From positions 1 through 6,019 of the forward strand of contig JAJWLX010000113.1 of assembly GCA_021636625.1 (NCBI GenBank): 6,019 bases of DNA, read 5' to 3'. The notes below the pieces were generated by a model. It saw nothing but the letters and a program-made list of their open reading frames with translations, had not been told where the DNA came from and did not search any database. Below are positions 5,934 through 6,019 of the stretch, one piece after another. Made by a program: the position numbers and the translations under genes. The number at the start of each line of letters is the position of its first letter. Positions within the stretch are counted from its first letter, which is position 1. The stretch is from Prevotella sp. Lineage in GTDB: Bacteria; Bacteroidota; Bacteroidia; Bacteroidales; Bacteroidaceae.

Positions 5934-6019
5934 CTATAATCTGCTCTTTTCTGCATTACCAGCACCCGTACCCTTATACTTGCTCTTGGTGGCATTGAAG
6001 TTATAAGATAAGCTCATAC
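5934..6019 (-). CDS. C-terminal end of a third outer-membrane beta-barrel protein (gene A', partial)
   Basis: Reading the minus strand from the window edge gives 27 complete codons and a TAG stop at 5936-5934. The peptide opens with MSLSYNFNAT and closes with KSKYKGTGAGNAEKSRL. The first part is a typical closing barrel strand ending in an aromatic residue (SYNF). The tail matches the tail of gene A: 14 of the last 27 residues are identical, including the K-KYKG-GAG--E--RL frame. It is therefore very probably the end of a TonB-receptor-like barrel protein of the same family as gene A; the methionine here is internal. The gene lies 438 bases upstream of gene B on the same strand, with a terminator-like element between them, so it is probably a separate transcript. 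Confidence 0.75.
   Translation of the reverse strand, partial: MSLSYNFNATKSKYKGTGAGNAEKSRL

Overview
The window most likely comes from a Bacteroidales genome, and Prevotella/Segatella is my best guess. Three things point there: the outer-membrane barrel proteins of the CarboxypepD/OMP_b-brl type, their EYHD...KYA plug motifs and C-terminal tails, and promoter-like sites of the Bacteroidota form (TTTG, about 18-19 nt, then TAnnTTTG). This placement is an inference, because no rRNA or other marker gene is present.

Layout. Bases 1-116 are the 3' end of a plus-strand flavoprotein gene of the HI0933/YhiN family. It converges, with one base between the stop codons, on a minus-strand gene (118-1113) for a membrane-anchored alpha/beta hydrolase. 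That gene has a good promoter candidate at 1155-1185. Upstream of it, on the same strand, lie two large TonB-receptor-like outer-membrane barrel genes with a 30-base gap: 3450-5495 is transcribed first, then 1299-3419. They look like one operon. At the right edge (5934-6019) is the C-terminus of a third barrel gene on the same strand. Its tail closely resembles that of the 1299-3419 product, so the locus reads as a serial array of barrel receptors (A', B, A).

The 438-base gap 5496-5933 holds most of the unexplained structure. Downstream of the A' gene is a 113-bp element made of nested GGACAAA/TTTGTCC palindromes, with 23-bp terminal inverted repeats and T-runs facing out on both sides. It is probably a REP/MITE-like bidirectional terminator. 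Next comes a set of direct repeats with an exact 22-bp period, lying immediately upstream of a promoter-like TTTG-N18-TAGTTTTT. This is the arrangement expected for an activator that binds on one face of the helix. After that comes a possible 47-codon small ORF (5522-5665, minus), which ends 26 bases before gene B.

How the genes may work together. The barrels probably take up or bind an unidentified ligand at the outer membrane, in partnership with TonB; the sequence does not reveal the ligand. Gene A is clearly AT-richer than gene B and the hydrolase (sampled lines about 32-35% versus 45-55% GC), so the pair may be of mixed origin. Nothing in the window proves a new system. The best lead is the phased-repeat promoter with its small ORF upstream of the receptor pair.
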